Shown here: positions 43,281-51,270 of the stretch, piece after piece | Position numbering within the stretch: the stretch's first letter is position 1 | How the letters are laid out: every line of letters starts with the position of its first letter | Origin: YC2-FULL-38-9 sp964629635 | Lineage (GTDB): Bacteria; Patescibacteriota; Microgenomatia; UBA1406; GWC2-37-13 | Assembly (NCBI GenBank): GCA_964629635.1 | Contig: CAZVQS010000001.1 | Coordinates: 310,001-374,000, forward strand | DNA length: 64,000 nt | Reading direction: 5' to 3' | Translations under genes and position numbers: made by a program | Notes under the pieces: model-generated | Database searches by the model: none | What the model was told of the DNA's origin: nothing | What the model saw: only the letters and a program-made list of their open reading frames with translations

Positions 43281-43351
43281 TTACGGGGCCAGGAGTCGAA
43301 CCGTGGTCTAGGAGATTATGAGCCTCCTGTGCAGCCGTACACTACCCCGTA
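43281..43351 (-). tRNA. tRNA with CAT anticodon (Met or modified Ile2), unusual T-arm
   Basis: Acceptor TACGGGG/CCCCGTA, anticodon stem GGAGG/TCTCC with loop CTCATAA and anticodon CAT. It lacks the GGG/CCC stem of initiator tRNA. The T-arm CCACGG-TTCGACT-CCTGG pairs fully only if one C is bulged, and the D-loop is short (6 nt). Confidence 0.75.
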
Positions 43352-43384
43352 TTTGGTAGTGACATTATACTTGAAACACTAAAC

Positions 43385-43726
43385 TTAATCAACTTTGAAA
43401 AACGTGTTCCACCACTGTCGGTACACGGGAATTGCGGGGGTGATTGCGGGTGTGGGAGTGGGGGACGGAGGCGGTACGATGACCGCGATTTCGTTGGGTT
43501 TGAGAAGGTTCAGTTTGTTGCGGATAGTTTTTTCGATTTCTCGCAGGCTTGTTGTCTGGAGCTTGGCGGTCTTGAGGCGGGTGTTTTCTTTTTTTGCCTT
43601 ATCAAGCTGCGTTTTGTAGCTTTCGTAAAATTCGATATTCTTCCGGAACCCGGAGAAATTCTTGTACAGCGAAAACAGGAGGAATATGAAGAGGATGCCG
43701 AAAAACCCGTTCCTGATAAATTGCAT
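43385..43726 (-). CDS. FtsB/DivIC-like septum formation protein
   Basis: This 113-residue protein has an N-terminal membrane helix and a coiled coil (YKTQLDKAKKENTRLKTAKLQ) ending in NKLNLLKPNEIAVIV, the FtsB-like closing motif. A proline-rich tail follows (PPPSPTPTPAITPAIP). It fits a divisome component. Confidence 0.7.
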   Translation of the reverse strand: MQFIRNGFFGILFIFLLFSLYKNFSGFRKNIEFYESYKTQLDKAKKENTRLKTAKLQTTSLREIEKTIRNKLNLLKPNEIAVIVPPPSPTPTPAITPAIPVYRQWWNTFFKVD

Positions 43727-43750
43727 ACCTTAACAGTATAGCAAGACTCC

Positions 43751-44194
43751 TTAAGCGCCGGTCACTTTCCGGATCATGGGTACGATGCGGGAGGGGTCGA
43801 CTTTGCCTTTGAGTTCCTTCATCGCGATGCCGATGATGGCTTTCGGGTTCTTCGCGACCGCCTCCTTGTTCTGGTCGACTAGGGATTTTACCGCGCTCTC
43901 AAGCTCCGCGTCAGATAATTCGGGAGGGAGGTATGTAAGAATTATGTTAAGCTGCTTTTGGTATTCCTCGACCAGATCCTGTCTTCCGCCCTTTTGGAAC
44001 GAGCTAATCGACTCGTTCAGCTCTTTTTTGGTTTTCTGTAAGATTTGGACGATCTCATTGTCATCAAGCTCTTTCTGGGTATTTATCTCCTTGTTTTTGA
44101 TTTGTGCTATTACGTACCGGATCGTATCTAATTTGACCTGTTCCCGTGCCTTCATTGCGGCAATTTGATCTAGTTGCAATTTCTGTTTTAACAT
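43751..44194 (-). CDS. GatB/YqeY domain protein
   Basis: This 147-residue protein matches the YqeY family, with DTIRYVIAQIKNKEI, FQKGGRQDLVEEYQKQLNIILTYLP, and KAIIGIAMKELKGKVDPSRIVPMI. It is related to the tail domain of the Glu-tRNA amidotransferase. TATAAT on the minus strand ends 6 nt before its start. Confidence 0.85.
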   Translation of the reverse strand: MLKQKLQLDQIAAMKAREQVKLDTIRYVIAQIKNKEINTQKELDDNEIVQILQKTKKELNESISSFQKGGRQDLVEEYQKQLNIILTYLPPELSDAELESAVKSLVDQNKEAVAKNPKAIIGIAMKELKGKVDPSRIVPMIRKVTGA

Positions 44195-44210
44195 ACAATA
44201 ATTATATCCT

Positions 44211-44612
44211 ATGAAAAAGAAGAGTCAACGCGACCCCCTGACGCTTCTTGAGACGTTCCAGAAAAACGTACTCCAGAAAAAGCCGATCCTGCAGGAAATG
44301 ATATCCGAAGTGCACATGATGAAGTTCAAGGTAAAGCCGGTACAGGGCGATTTCTCAAACGTCAACTTCAAGAACAGCGAGTTCATCGAAATCCTCTGGA
44401 GCCTGGGGAAGCTTGACGAATTCTTCCAGTCCCAGTATGCCCACATCCGCGAGGAAGACCGCGGGGCATTTTTCACCTATTTCGATTCCCTCCAGAAGAA
44501 ACTGCAGGAAGAGTTGAACCGCCTGAACCTCCGGCGCGATCTCGAGCAGGACAAATCGGTCCTTGAAATGGAGATCTTCAAAGAACGCCCCAAAACCAAG
44601 CGCATTAACTGA
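44211..44612 (+). CDS. Hypothetical charged helical protein
   Basis: This 133-residue protein is predicted mostly helical, with a coiled-coil-like end (LQKKLQEELNRLNLRRDLEQDKSVLEMEI). No family is recognised. It precedes the exonuclease-like gene by 20 bp and may share its transcript. Confidence 0.6.
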   Translation: MKKKSQRDPLTLLETFQKNVLQKKPILQEMISEVHMMKFKVKPVQGDFSNVNFKNSEFIEILWSLGKLDEFFQSQYAHIREEDRGAFFTYFDSLQKKLQEELNRLNLRRDLEQDKSVLEMEIFKERPKTKRIN

Positions 44613-44632
44613 TACAATAAATACTTCAAGCC

Positions 44633-45211
44633 ATGAAAAAATTCCCCATCGTGTTTGATCTGGAAACCAAACATACGTTTCGCGAGTTTTCGGAGCCCGG
44701 ACAGCTGGGTATCACGGTGCTTGGACTCTACGACTACGCTTCGGAAAAGAGCATGATCTTTACGGAAAAGGAACTGAGCCAGGTGTTTCCTTTGTTTGAA
44801 AAAGCCTCCTACCTTATCGGCTACAACATCAACGGGTTTGACTTGCCGGTCCTGCAGGCTTACTATCCCGGGGACGTGACGCATTTTGCGACTCTTGACA
44901 TTCTTGATGACATTAAATCGAAAATAGGCCGCCGCATTGCGCTCAATGATGTCGCCGGCGCAACACTCGGCGCGAAAAAGTCCGGCCATGGCCTGCTTGC
45001 GATCGAATACTACAAGGAGGGCAGGTGGGACGAGCTAAAAAAGTATTGCCTTGACGACGTCATGATCACGAAGCAGGTGTTTGACTGGGGGCTCAAGTTC
45101 CGGGAAATCAACTACATGAACGAACTGGGCAAAGCGACGATCCCGGTCAACTGGGCCAAATACATGGAAGACCAGGGCAAGTCAGAAACCGCCATGACTC
45201 TTCCCTTTTAA
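44633..45211 (+). CDS. DEDD-family 3'-5' exonuclease-like protein
   Basis: This 192-residue protein has the exonuclease motifs FDLET (Exo I), YNINGFDLPVL (Exo II) and YCLDDVMITKQVF (Exo III), with an H-G-L-L context like RNase_H_2 proteins. It likely removes nucleotides from DNA or RNA ends. No other domain is attached. Confidence 0.8.
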   Translation: MKKFPIVFDLETKHTFREFSEPGQLGITVLGLYDYASEKSMIFTEKELSQVFPLFEKASYLIGYNINGFDLPVLQAYYPGDVTHFATLDILDDIKSKIGRRIALNDVAGATLGAKKSGHGLLAIEYYKEGRWDELKKYCLDDVMITKQVFDWGLKFREINYMNELGKATIPVNWAKYMEDQGKSETAMTLPF

Positions 45212-45277
45212 TCCGCCGAAGCTTTAGCAAAGGAGGATCTGACGTCTTTCTTACAAACCGCATTCTATAATTGCTCC

Positions 45278-45658
45278 ATGACTACCAGCCTGACCACCAT
45301 GCGCTGCGAGGCGTGTGAAGGGTGGATGAAACCCTTCTCCCGGGAGCAATACGAACCTTACTTGAAAGAAATAGAGGATTGGGAGGTGGTGGAAGACCGC
45401 AAAATCCGCAAGGAATACAAGTTTAAGGATTTCAAGGAGGCCCTTTCCTTCGTAAACAAAGTGGGCGGCATTGCGGAGCGCGAAAACCACCACCCCGACC
45501 TGTTTCTCCACAACTGGAACCGGGTGCGCATAAGCCTTACCACTCATGCCATAAAAGGGCTGTCAAAAAACGACTTCATCATGGCGGCGAAGATTGATGA
45601 GATGCATCACCCCGTGCTTTTGGCACAGCCTGCCTCAGTGCCCATTCATGAGAAATGA
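45278..45658 (+). CDS. Pterin-4-alpha-carbinolamine dehydratase
   Basis: This 126-residue protein has the family signature ENHHPDLFLHNWNRVRISLTTHAIKGLSKNDFIMA and an N-terminal cysteine pair (CEAC). It dehydrates 4a-hydroxytetrahydrobiopterin, and some members bind transcription factors. TATAAT (45266-45271) ends 6 nt before the start. Confidence 0.88.
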   Translation: MTTSLTTMRCEACEGWMKPFSREQYEPYLKEIEDWEVVEDRKIRKEYKFKDFKEALSFVNKVGGIAERENHHPDLFLHNWNRVRISLTTHAIKGLSKNDFIMAAKIDEMHHPVLLAQPASVPIHEK

Positions 45659-45710
45659 TATGGGAATTCCCGGGTTTTTTTGGTAAGATATACTTTGTAC
45701 TTTTAAAAAA

Positions 45711-45783
45711 TCCCCTGTAGCTCAATCGGTAGAGCAGGTCGCTGTTAACGACAAGGTTTCTGGTTCGAGTCCAGACGGGGGAG
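45711..45783 (+). tRNA. tRNA-Asn (anticodon GTT)
   Basis: The cloverleaf has acceptor TCCCCTG/CGGGGGA, D-arm GCTC/GAGC, anticodon loop CTGTTAA with GTT, and T-arm TCTGG-TTCGAGT-CCAGA. The anticodon stem has a G-A mismatch at its outer pair. It marks the left edge of an AT-richer island; tRNA genes are common integration sites. Confidence 0.9.
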
Positions 45784-45816
45784 CACTCCACTTCTCGATT
45801 CAATCAAATAACCCCA

Positions 45817-45831
45817 ACAACCTCGGGAGTG
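45817..45831 (+). repeat. Left terminal inverted repeat of RAYT element
   Basis: ACAACCTCGGGAGTG is the exact reverse complement of 46625-46639. The pair brackets the transposase gene in an 823-bp unit. Confidence 0.65.
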
Positions 45832-45856
45832 AGTTGGCGCGTAATAATACTCCGTT

Positions 45857-46537
45857 CTAGCCACAACTTTCAGCGTATCTAATGAGAGTCCTTGTTTTTC
45901 CATGTTCCGCTTCGTTCTCCACAAATTTTCTGTACTTTTCTCGACTTCCTAAAAAGTAACCAAGCTCAAGAACAGAGGTGGGATTTGCTGTCGCTTTGGA
46001 CTTGTGAGAATATTCCTTGGCAGAGGAGTATGGATACGTCCACATTTCCTCTTTCGAACTGATTAGTCCACTCGTATAGGGGTTGAGATGGACGTATCGA
46101 GAAACATGAATCAAGAGCTCTTCGTCCATTATAGGTTTTGAGCGGAAGGAGGGAAGAAATAGTGGGCCTTTTCTTTTATGCATAATGTTATAAAAGCGGG
46201 TGAGTCCGTTTGTAACATCCGCCATGTATTTTGAGACCCCCGCCCTGGTTTTTTGTTTCAAGAGAAGGTGGTAGTGGTTGGGCATAAGGCAATAAGCAAC
46301 AACTTCAACCCTGAGCTTTGATGACTCAACTTTCCGGTGGAAGTATTCCTGCAGAACGGGTTTGAGGCGTAGGTATTGAGAGTAGCTCATTTGTAATCCT
46401 GTATGTTTGTAATAGTGGAGAAGATGAAGGAAGTAATTCGAGATGACACCCTCCGTAAACGGCTTTAAGTCATCAAGCGTCTTGTTATATACGTGATAAT
46501 GGTATCCCGTAACAAAAATGTTTGAGCGAGAAGGCAT
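45857..46537 (-). CDS. REP-associated (IS200-like) tyrosine transposase
   Basis: This 226-residue protein has the HUH motif PNHYHLLL, the YHVYNKT start, and HLNPYTSGL typical of REP-associated tyrosine transposases. It binds and nicks single-stranded hairpin DNA. It lies within an 823-bp unit bounded by perfect 15-bp inverted repeats. Confidence 0.85.
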   Translation of the reverse strand: MPSRSNIFVTGYHYHVYNKTLDDLKPFTEGVISNYFLHLLHYYKHTGLQMSYSQYLRLKPVLQEYFHRKVESSKLRVEVVAYCLMPNHYHLLLKQKTRAGVSKYMADVTNGLTRFYNIMHKRKGPLFLPSFRSKPIMDEELLIHVSRYVHLNPYTSGLISSKEEMWTYPYSSAKEYSHKSKATANPTSVLELGYFLGSREKYRKFVENEAEHGKTRTLIRYAESCG

Positions 46538-46624
46538 ATATACAAGACAAACACAAATAAGGAGCGGTGTCTATGGAGTATACGCAACAATAGGTATGTT
46601 ATGGGTTGTTATAACGGCCCCGCA

Positions 46625-46639
46625 CACTCCCGAGGTTGT
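46625..46639 (-). repeat. Right terminal inverted repeat of RAYT element
   Basis: CACTCCCGAGGTTGT, the reverse complement of the left repeat. Its last base coincides with the 3' end of the dam fragment. Confidence 0.65.
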
Positions 46640-46851
46640 CAATTAACTAAATAATGGCTTGCATAATTATATTTTGCAGCATATAAAGTAATTGCTGCTG
46701 ATCCAGCAAATGGCTCAATTAAACGGCGGACTTTTTTTGGAGCAAAGTGCATGATCTTAGATGCAATTTTCCTTTTACTTCCTTGGTATGGAATAGGTTG
46801 AAGTTGTAGTATTGTAGGTGGTCCATAAGTGGATGAATTATTTCTATTCAT
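46639..46851 (-). pseudogene. Truncated D12-class DNA adenine methylase
   Basis: The 70-residue remnant has IPYQGSKRKIASKIMHFAP and LIEPFAGSAAITLYAAKY, the N-terminal substrate and SAM-binding motifs of Dam-like methylases (normally about 260-300 residues). The reading ends at the right repeat of the transposase unit and no downstream remainder is found on the other side, so the gene is broken and probably inactive. Confidence 0.75.
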
Positions 46852-46852
46852 A

Positions 46853-47455
46853 TTATTGTCTTATTAATCCAACAAATTTTCCTTTTATTTCTAAAGTCGT
46901 AGGATAAATGTTCGATAGTTTTTTATTTCGGGGTTCAAGCCAAGCCTTGTTGTTGTTTATTCTATATCTTTTCAATGTTACCCCTTGTTCTGTTAAGGCA
47001 ACAATTGTTTCCCCATTATTGGCTGTTTGTTGTGTTTTTATTATTACCACATCACCATCACAAATACCATCATCAATCATACTATCTCCCTTTACTTTTA
47101 AAGCATAGAATTGTCCTTGTTGGTTAACCATTGAAGCTTGAACTTGAATTGGTTCGGGGTTCTCAATTGGTTCAATAGGAGAACCAGCGGCAATAAAACC
47201 AAGCAAAGGTACTTCGACGGTTTCAGGCGTTTCTTTTAACGGTTGAATTCCCCTGGGTTGATTAATTTCCTTGGTCAAAAACCCCTTTTTTTTCAATGCC
47301 TCCACATGTTGGTGGACAGTTGAAACGGCCTTTAGTTCGAATTTAGTCCCGATTTCTTCCAAGGATGGGGCATATCCGTGGTCATTTTTATAGGATATGA
47401 CGTAATCTAGTATCTCTTTTTGTTTGGGGGTTAGTGTTCTCTTGACATGTAACAT
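46853..47455 (-). CDS. lexA: LexA-like repressor
   Basis: This 200-residue protein starts MLHVKRTLTPKQKEIL (a winged helix-turn-helix similar to LexA). It has the Ala-Gly cleavage site in GFIAAGSPI and the peptidase serine in KGDSMIDDG with the catalytic Lys in VTLKRY. It represses SOS-type genes until self-cleavage. The start at 47455 is 6 nt after TATAAT; a longer frame is rejected. It diverges from the CBASS operon and may control it. Confidence 0.85.
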   Translation of the reverse strand: MLHVKRTLTPKQKEILDYVISYKNDHGYAPSLEEIGTKFELKAVSTVHQHVEALKKKGFLTKEINQPRGIQPLKETPETVEVPLLGFIAAGSPIEPIENPEPIQVQASMVNQQGQFYALKVKGDSMIDDGICDGDVVIIKTQQTANNGETIVALTEQGVTLKRYRINNNKAWLEPRNKKLSNIYPTTLEIKGKFVGLIRQ

Positions 47456-47457
47456 TG

Positions 47458-47470
47458 TCATATTATATGA
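47458..47470. promoter_or_regulatory. Palindrome over the lexA -10 box
   Basis: TCATAT-T-ATATGA is a perfect 13-bp palindrome covering the lexA -10 (47462-47467). Its location suggests a repressor operator, but it differs from the known E. coli and B. subtilis LexA boxes. Confidence 0.4.
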
Positions 47471-47532
47471 TATACCGAAAGAGATACGAAAGTCAAGAGG
47501 TAAAATAAACGCATCGAATAAAGAAATAGAGC

Positions 47533-47548
47533 ATAAGAAGGCTCTTAT
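47533..47548. promoter_or_regulatory. Inverted repeat upstream of the CBASS effector gene
   Basis: ATAAGA-AGGC-TCTTAT lies 25 nt before the effector's ATG at 47574. It may be an operator for the divergent regulator or a local hairpin. Confidence 0.3.
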
Positions 47549-47573
47549 TATATGAATAATACAGTTATAAAAT

Positions 47574-48737
47574 ATGGAAAATAAACAGCTAACCAGAACG
47601 AAAAGTAATAGAAAAAACATCAGTCCAATACTCGCGCTCAAACTTTGGGTGCGTGATGGCGGACGCTGCACGTTCAAAGGCTGCAACGAATACCTTCTGA
47701 CCGACTCCTTAACCTTGAAGGAGGCAAATTTTTCAAATATAGCCCATATCGTGGCTGCGGAAAAGGATGGTCCTCGAGGTGATAATCCCCTTCCAATGGA
47801 GGAGCGGAATAAGATAGCGAATCTCATGCTCATGTGCCTAAAACATCACCATCTCATTGATGATAAAAAGCACGTACCCGAATATCCCGTTGAACTGCTT
47901 CGACAATGGAAACAGGATCACGAGGAAAAGACCCTCCAATTGACCGCGGTCCAAGCGGGTAGCAAGACGTCGATTGTCCGGTTAAGGGCACAAATAAACG
48001 GTGAAGCTGTTAGTGTGTGTGTCAACCATATAAAAAACGCTATCCTACCCCGGTATATGACCGATGAATTAGGGGTAGAGATCGATTTGACTGCACTGCC
48101 GGTAGGCGATGATGCGGTTTATTGGAAAACCGGCATGAAGAAAATTGACGAGCAAATAGGTAAGATTTACCAGCCAGGGGTGGATAAAAAGACAATAGAG
48201 CACATATCTGTTTTTGCCATTGGGCCAATACCCCTCTTAATTTATCTCGGGAACAAGCTGAGTAACGCAGTTGAGACAGACTTATTTCACCTTCATAAAG
48301 ACATCGAAGATTGGACATGGAAAACAGACGGTGACACGGTCAAGTATAAAATCGAAAGTCTTAGCCAAGGAAAGGATGAGGCCAATGTCGCACTGTTATT
48401 GTCGTTGAGTGGTTCAGTAAAACTCGAAGATTTGCCGAAGCCAATAAGGGACGAGTATTTTATATACCAGATCTCGTTGAAAGATACTACTCCTAATAGA
48501 ATGTTTATGAGAAAAAAGGATGACCTCCATGCCTTTAGGCAAATTTATCGAAAGTTCCTTTGCGAGGTTAGGAAGAAACACATGGGTGTAAAAGAAATCT
48601 TATTGTTCCCAGCGATTCCGACGCCTGTGGCGGTCGCCTGTGGTAGGGATCTGATAAAAAAGGCCGATCCGACATTAATAATTTACGATTTCAACAAGAA
48701 TCGTGGAGGATTTCGGAAAATCCTCAAAGTCAATTAG
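47574..48737 (+). CDS. CBASS effector: HNH endonuclease fused to a SAVED domain (Cap5-like)
   Basis: This 387-residue protein has an N-terminal HNH nuclease (RCTFKGCNEYLL, NIAHIVAAEKDG, NLMLMCLKHHHLID) and a C-terminal SAVED-type domain (HISVFAIGPIPLLIYLGNKLSN, then ILLFPAIPTPVAVACG). In Cap5-like CBASS proteins a cyclic nucleotide binds the SAVED domain and activates DNA cutting, killing the infected cell. The next gene, a CD-NTase, begins 1 bp after its stop, which strongly supports the role. Confidence 0.88.
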   Translation: MENKQLTRTKSNRKNISPILALKLWVRDGGRCTFKGCNEYLLTDSLTLKEANFSNIAHIVAAEKDGPRGDNPLPMEERNKIANLMLMCLKHHHLIDDKKHVPEYPVELLRQWKQDHEEKTLQLTAVQAGSKTSIVRLRAQINGEAVSVCVNHIKNAILPRYMTDELGVEIDLTALPVGDDAVYWKTGMKKIDEQIGKIYQPGVDKKTIEHISVFAIGPIPLLIYLGNKLSNAVETDLFHLHKDIEDWTWKTDGDTVKYKIESLSQGKDEANVALLLSLSGSVKLEDLPKPIRDEYFIYQISLKDTTPNRMFMRKKDDLHAFRQIYRKFLCEVRKKHMGVKEILLFPAIPTPVAVACGRDLIKKADPTLIIYDFNKNRGGFRKILKVN

Positions 48738-48738
48738 T

Positions 48739-49635
48739 ATGGAACCGGAGGAATATCTTAATAAGATACTCAAAAACCAAACGATTGCCCAAGACAGCGA
48801 CGAGATGAAAGAACTATTAGCTACCCGGGACAACGTTGAAGGACTACTCGTTAAGGCATTTGAAGGTAGCAACCCAAACATCCGTTACGGAGGATCGAAA
48901 AGCAAAGGCACAATGATAAAGGAGTCGTACGATCTTGACATAATTTGCTATTTCGAGCATTGCGACGATGGCGGCGGGGAAAGCCTCAGGGACATTTACG
49001 ATAACGTCAAGGCTGCTCTGGAAAAAGACTATTATGTCGAGCCAAAGACTTCAGCATTAAGGCTGAAAAGCAAGGACTACCAGAGCCGGTTCGATTTTCA
49101 CATTGATGTCGTGCCGGGCCGTTACATTGACGATACAAAAACGGACTCCTATATTTATCAAGCTAATGCAGAGAAGGAACGATTGAAAACTAATATCGGC
49201 GTCCATGTGAAGACGATAAAAGATAGCGGACTTACTGACGTAATTAGGTTGGCGAAGTTGTGGAATTTGAGAATTCATATGAACCTAAAGACATTTGTCC
49301 TTGAGCTTTTGGTCGTCAAATACGCCAAAAAATACGACAAGGAGCCATTAAGCAAAGGGTTGATTTCCTTTTGGCAATATCTGAAAGACCATTCAAACGA
49401 TATGTCTGTGGAAGACCCGGCCAATCCTGACGGAAACGATCTTTCTGGGATATTGCACGATTCCATGAAGCAGTCGTTAAGCACATATGCCAGTTACGCC
49501 CTTAGCCTTGTTGAGGATGGGAATTGGGAAGCAATTTTTGGGGCGGCCGAATCGCTCAGTGGCCAGGAAAAGATTAGCGCGATAAGGTCGGCGGTATCAA
49601 GTTACAGCAACCCTCCCAAACCTTGGAGCGACTGA
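48739..49635 (+). CDS. CBASS cGAS/DncV-like nucleotidyltransferase (CD-NTase)
   Basis: This 298-residue protein has the nucleotidyltransferase motif RYGGSKSKGTMIKESYDLDIICYFE (GGS at 51-53, D65 and D67) and the third acidic residue D123 in FHIDVVPGR. On phage infection it would make a cyclic oligonucleotide that activates the SAVED effector. The product is unknown. The start is chosen right after the effector stop; a longer frame reaches into that gene. Confidence 0.88.
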   Translation: MEPEEYLNKILKNQTIAQDSDEMKELLATRDNVEGLLVKAFEGSNPNIRYGGSKSKGTMIKESYDLDIICYFEHCDDGGGESLRDIYDNVKAALEKDYYVEPKTSALRLKSKDYQSRFDFHIDVVPGRYIDDTKTDSYIYQANAEKERLKTNIGVHVKTIKDSGLTDVIRLAKLWNLRIHMNLKTFVLELLVVKYAKKYDKEPLSKGLISFWQYLKDHSNDMSVEDPANPDGNDLSGILHDSMKQSLSTYASYALSLVEDGNWEAIFGAAESLSGQEKISAIRSAVSSYSNPPKPWSD

Positions 49636-49636
49636 T

Positions 49637-50323
49637 ATGAAAACACCTTGGTATGTGGGCGACCCGATGTTGCTTGATAAAATCAGGGTGGAAATAAGAA
49701 CGAACTTTCCATCGTTGTTCGTAATTGTTGAAGAAGGCAAGGTATTTATTAGGGGATACCTCCAACTGCGTGATAAAACCACTGGTAAGTTTATCGATGA
49801 ATACGACATCGAGATCGAGTTGGCTCATAACCACCCGCATGATACACCGATTGTAAGGGAAAGAGCAGGAAGGATACCTAAGATTGCCGATCGCCATGTT
49901 AATAATGATGGCAGTCTTTGCCTCTTTGTTTATGATGCCAGGTGGAAACATTATTGCTGGGGCATGACCTTAACGGAATTCATAGCGCAAACCGTTACTC
50001 CTTTCTTTCTTGGACAGTCATTATACGAGCAGAATCGAGAGATGCCATTCGGTGAGTTGCCTCATGGGGTTGATGGCATACTTGATTTCTATTATGGGGA
50101 GCTTGGTGTAAAAGACAAAGTGGTTGTAATAAAATTTTTGGAGTATCTCAGTCGATCAAAAATACGAGATAACTGGATTTGTTACTGCGGATCGGAAAAA
50201 ACATTAAGGTCATGTCACATTCAGCAATTAATGTTTTATCGTAGCAGAATTGGGGTGAAAAGAGGCACAGATTCGTTGAAGCGCATTAAATATCCCGACT
50301 ACAAAAACAAGTCAACACGCTAA
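49637..50323 (+). CDS. E2-like CBASS accessory protein with SEC-C-like tail
   Basis: This 228-residue protein has an E2-like core: IELAHNHPHDTPIVRERAGRIPKIADRHVNNDGSLCLFV, with the likely catalytic C95, then a C-terminal CYCGSEKTLRSCH (C182, C184, C193) resembling a SEC-C metal motif. In CBASS type II systems E2-type proteins attach the CD-NTase to a target and tune its activity. No E1 or JAB protease is present, so this fits the short, E2-only arrangement. Its start is 1 bp after the CD-NTase stop. Confidence 0.78.
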   Translation: MKTPWYVGDPMLLDKIRVEIRTNFPSLFVIVEEGKVFIRGYLQLRDKTTGKFIDEYDIEIELAHNHPHDTPIVRERAGRIPKIADRHVNNDGSLCLFVYDARWKHYCWGMTLTEFIAQTVTPFFLGQSLYEQNREMPFGELPHGVDGILDFYYGELGVKDKVVVIKFLEYLSRSKIRDNWICYCGSEKTLRSCHIQQLMFYRSRIGVKRGTDSLKRIKYPDYKNKSTR

Positions 50324-50476
50324 AGAACTTATTTGTATTTAGTGGGTTGCAGATAATAACAACTTGGAAGAGTAATTACTTTAATAAAATAATTCCTAAG
50401 ATCATTCATCAGGGGGAGCCAACGATTTCCAGCCTCATTTTCTCTCCACTCTTTAATGGACAATCGAACCTTTTGA

Positions 50477-50482
50477 TATAAT
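50477..50482 (+). promoter_or_regulatory. -10 box of the orphan island gene
   Basis: TATAAT ends 6 nt before the ATG at 50489, so this gene has its own promoter separate from the CBASS operon. Confidence 0.5.
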
Positions 50483-50488
50483 CCGTTT

Positions 50489-51136
50489 ATGAGATTGCCG
50501 AATAGGGCCAGAAGACAAGAAATTGACAAACTTCCTTCCACATGGAGTGATATAGATTTTTCAACTTTCCCTGACAATGAAAAATTGTACTGGTTCCAAC
50601 ATAGAAGGGTGGAGCCGTGGTTGTTGAAAGACACAAAAGCAATTAAAGAAAAGGCCGAGTCAATGTTTGGTTTGATAGCGATGGTTTGTATAGGGGTAGA
50701 GTTTATTAGCAAATTTCGCTATGGTAAAGATGAGCCTAATGTTTACTTCCCACTATTTTTAGAGGAATATCTTGATGTTGGGTTCAAAAAACAAATTACC
50801 AATACATATAATCCGAATCCCACACCTTCTCCTTATGAAAAATGGTTTTATAAAAAACCAAAACTAAAGTATTCAGAAATTTTTTATTTTGGGATGAGAA
50901 ACCAACTTACACACAGATTTTTATTAAGACATGCCGTGCTTATTGAGCCAATGCCAAGGTTTCTTACATGGGAGAGAGCTAAGCGAAGGCTACTTGTAGA
51001 TTCAAGATTTCTTCATATAAATTTTGATAATGGAATACGGAAATATCTTTCTCAAGTCTGGAAATCGACTCCGGGAAACTCCATTTATCAAAACTTTTTT
51101 TTAATGTTTGCGGACAACTTTGAAAGAAAGTATTAA
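50489..51136 (+). CDS. Unknown island protein
   Basis: This 215-residue protein is AT-rich in coding sequence. No family is recognised; it has ISKFRYGKDEPNVYFPLFLEEYL and a charged C-terminus. It follows the CBASS genes but has its own promoter, so it may be a further accessory or cargo gene. Confidence 0.6.
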   Translation: MRLPNRARRQEIDKLPSTWSDIDFSTFPDNEKLYWFQHRRVEPWLLKDTKAIKEKAESMFGLIAMVCIGVEFISKFRYGKDEPNVYFPLFLEEYLDVGFKKQITNTYNPNPTPSPYEKWFYKKPKLKYSEIFYFGMRNQLTHRFLLRHAVLIEPMPRFLTWERAKRRLLVDSRFLHINFDNGIRKYLSQVWKSTPGNSIYQNFFLMFADNFERKY

Positions 51137-51270
51137 CATACACTAAATAGTGCCTTTACTGGATTCATCATTTGAGTTTTTTATAAAAAATAATATGTAG
51201 GTAGAGTCTTCACGTTTATAAAATAGTTTCTAAGTTCCGCCATGAGGTGGAGCAGGAGTATAATGAAATC
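51137..51270. other. Non-coding gap in the island
   Basis: AT-rich, with no reading frame I can support. It ends with the promoter of the small hydrophobic gene. Confidence 0.3.
51259..51264 (+). promoter_or_regulatory. -10 box of a small hydrophobic gene
   Basis: TATAAT ends 6 nt before the ATG at 51271. Confidence 0.5.

Larger units (their letters stand above)
45817..46639 (-). mobile_element. RAYT/IS200-like mobile unit with 15-bp inverted repeats
   Basis: The unit consists of the HUH transposase gene and perfect 15-bp terminal inverted repeats. No target-site duplication is identifiable. The dam fragment ends exactly at its right repeat, so insertion or linked deletion likely broke that gene. 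Confidence 0.6.

Noticed and set aside
47456..47833. Long N-terminal part of the LexA frame
   Set aside because: It would span the lexA promoter and much of the divergent effector gene; LexA family length and the -10 box support the start at 47455.
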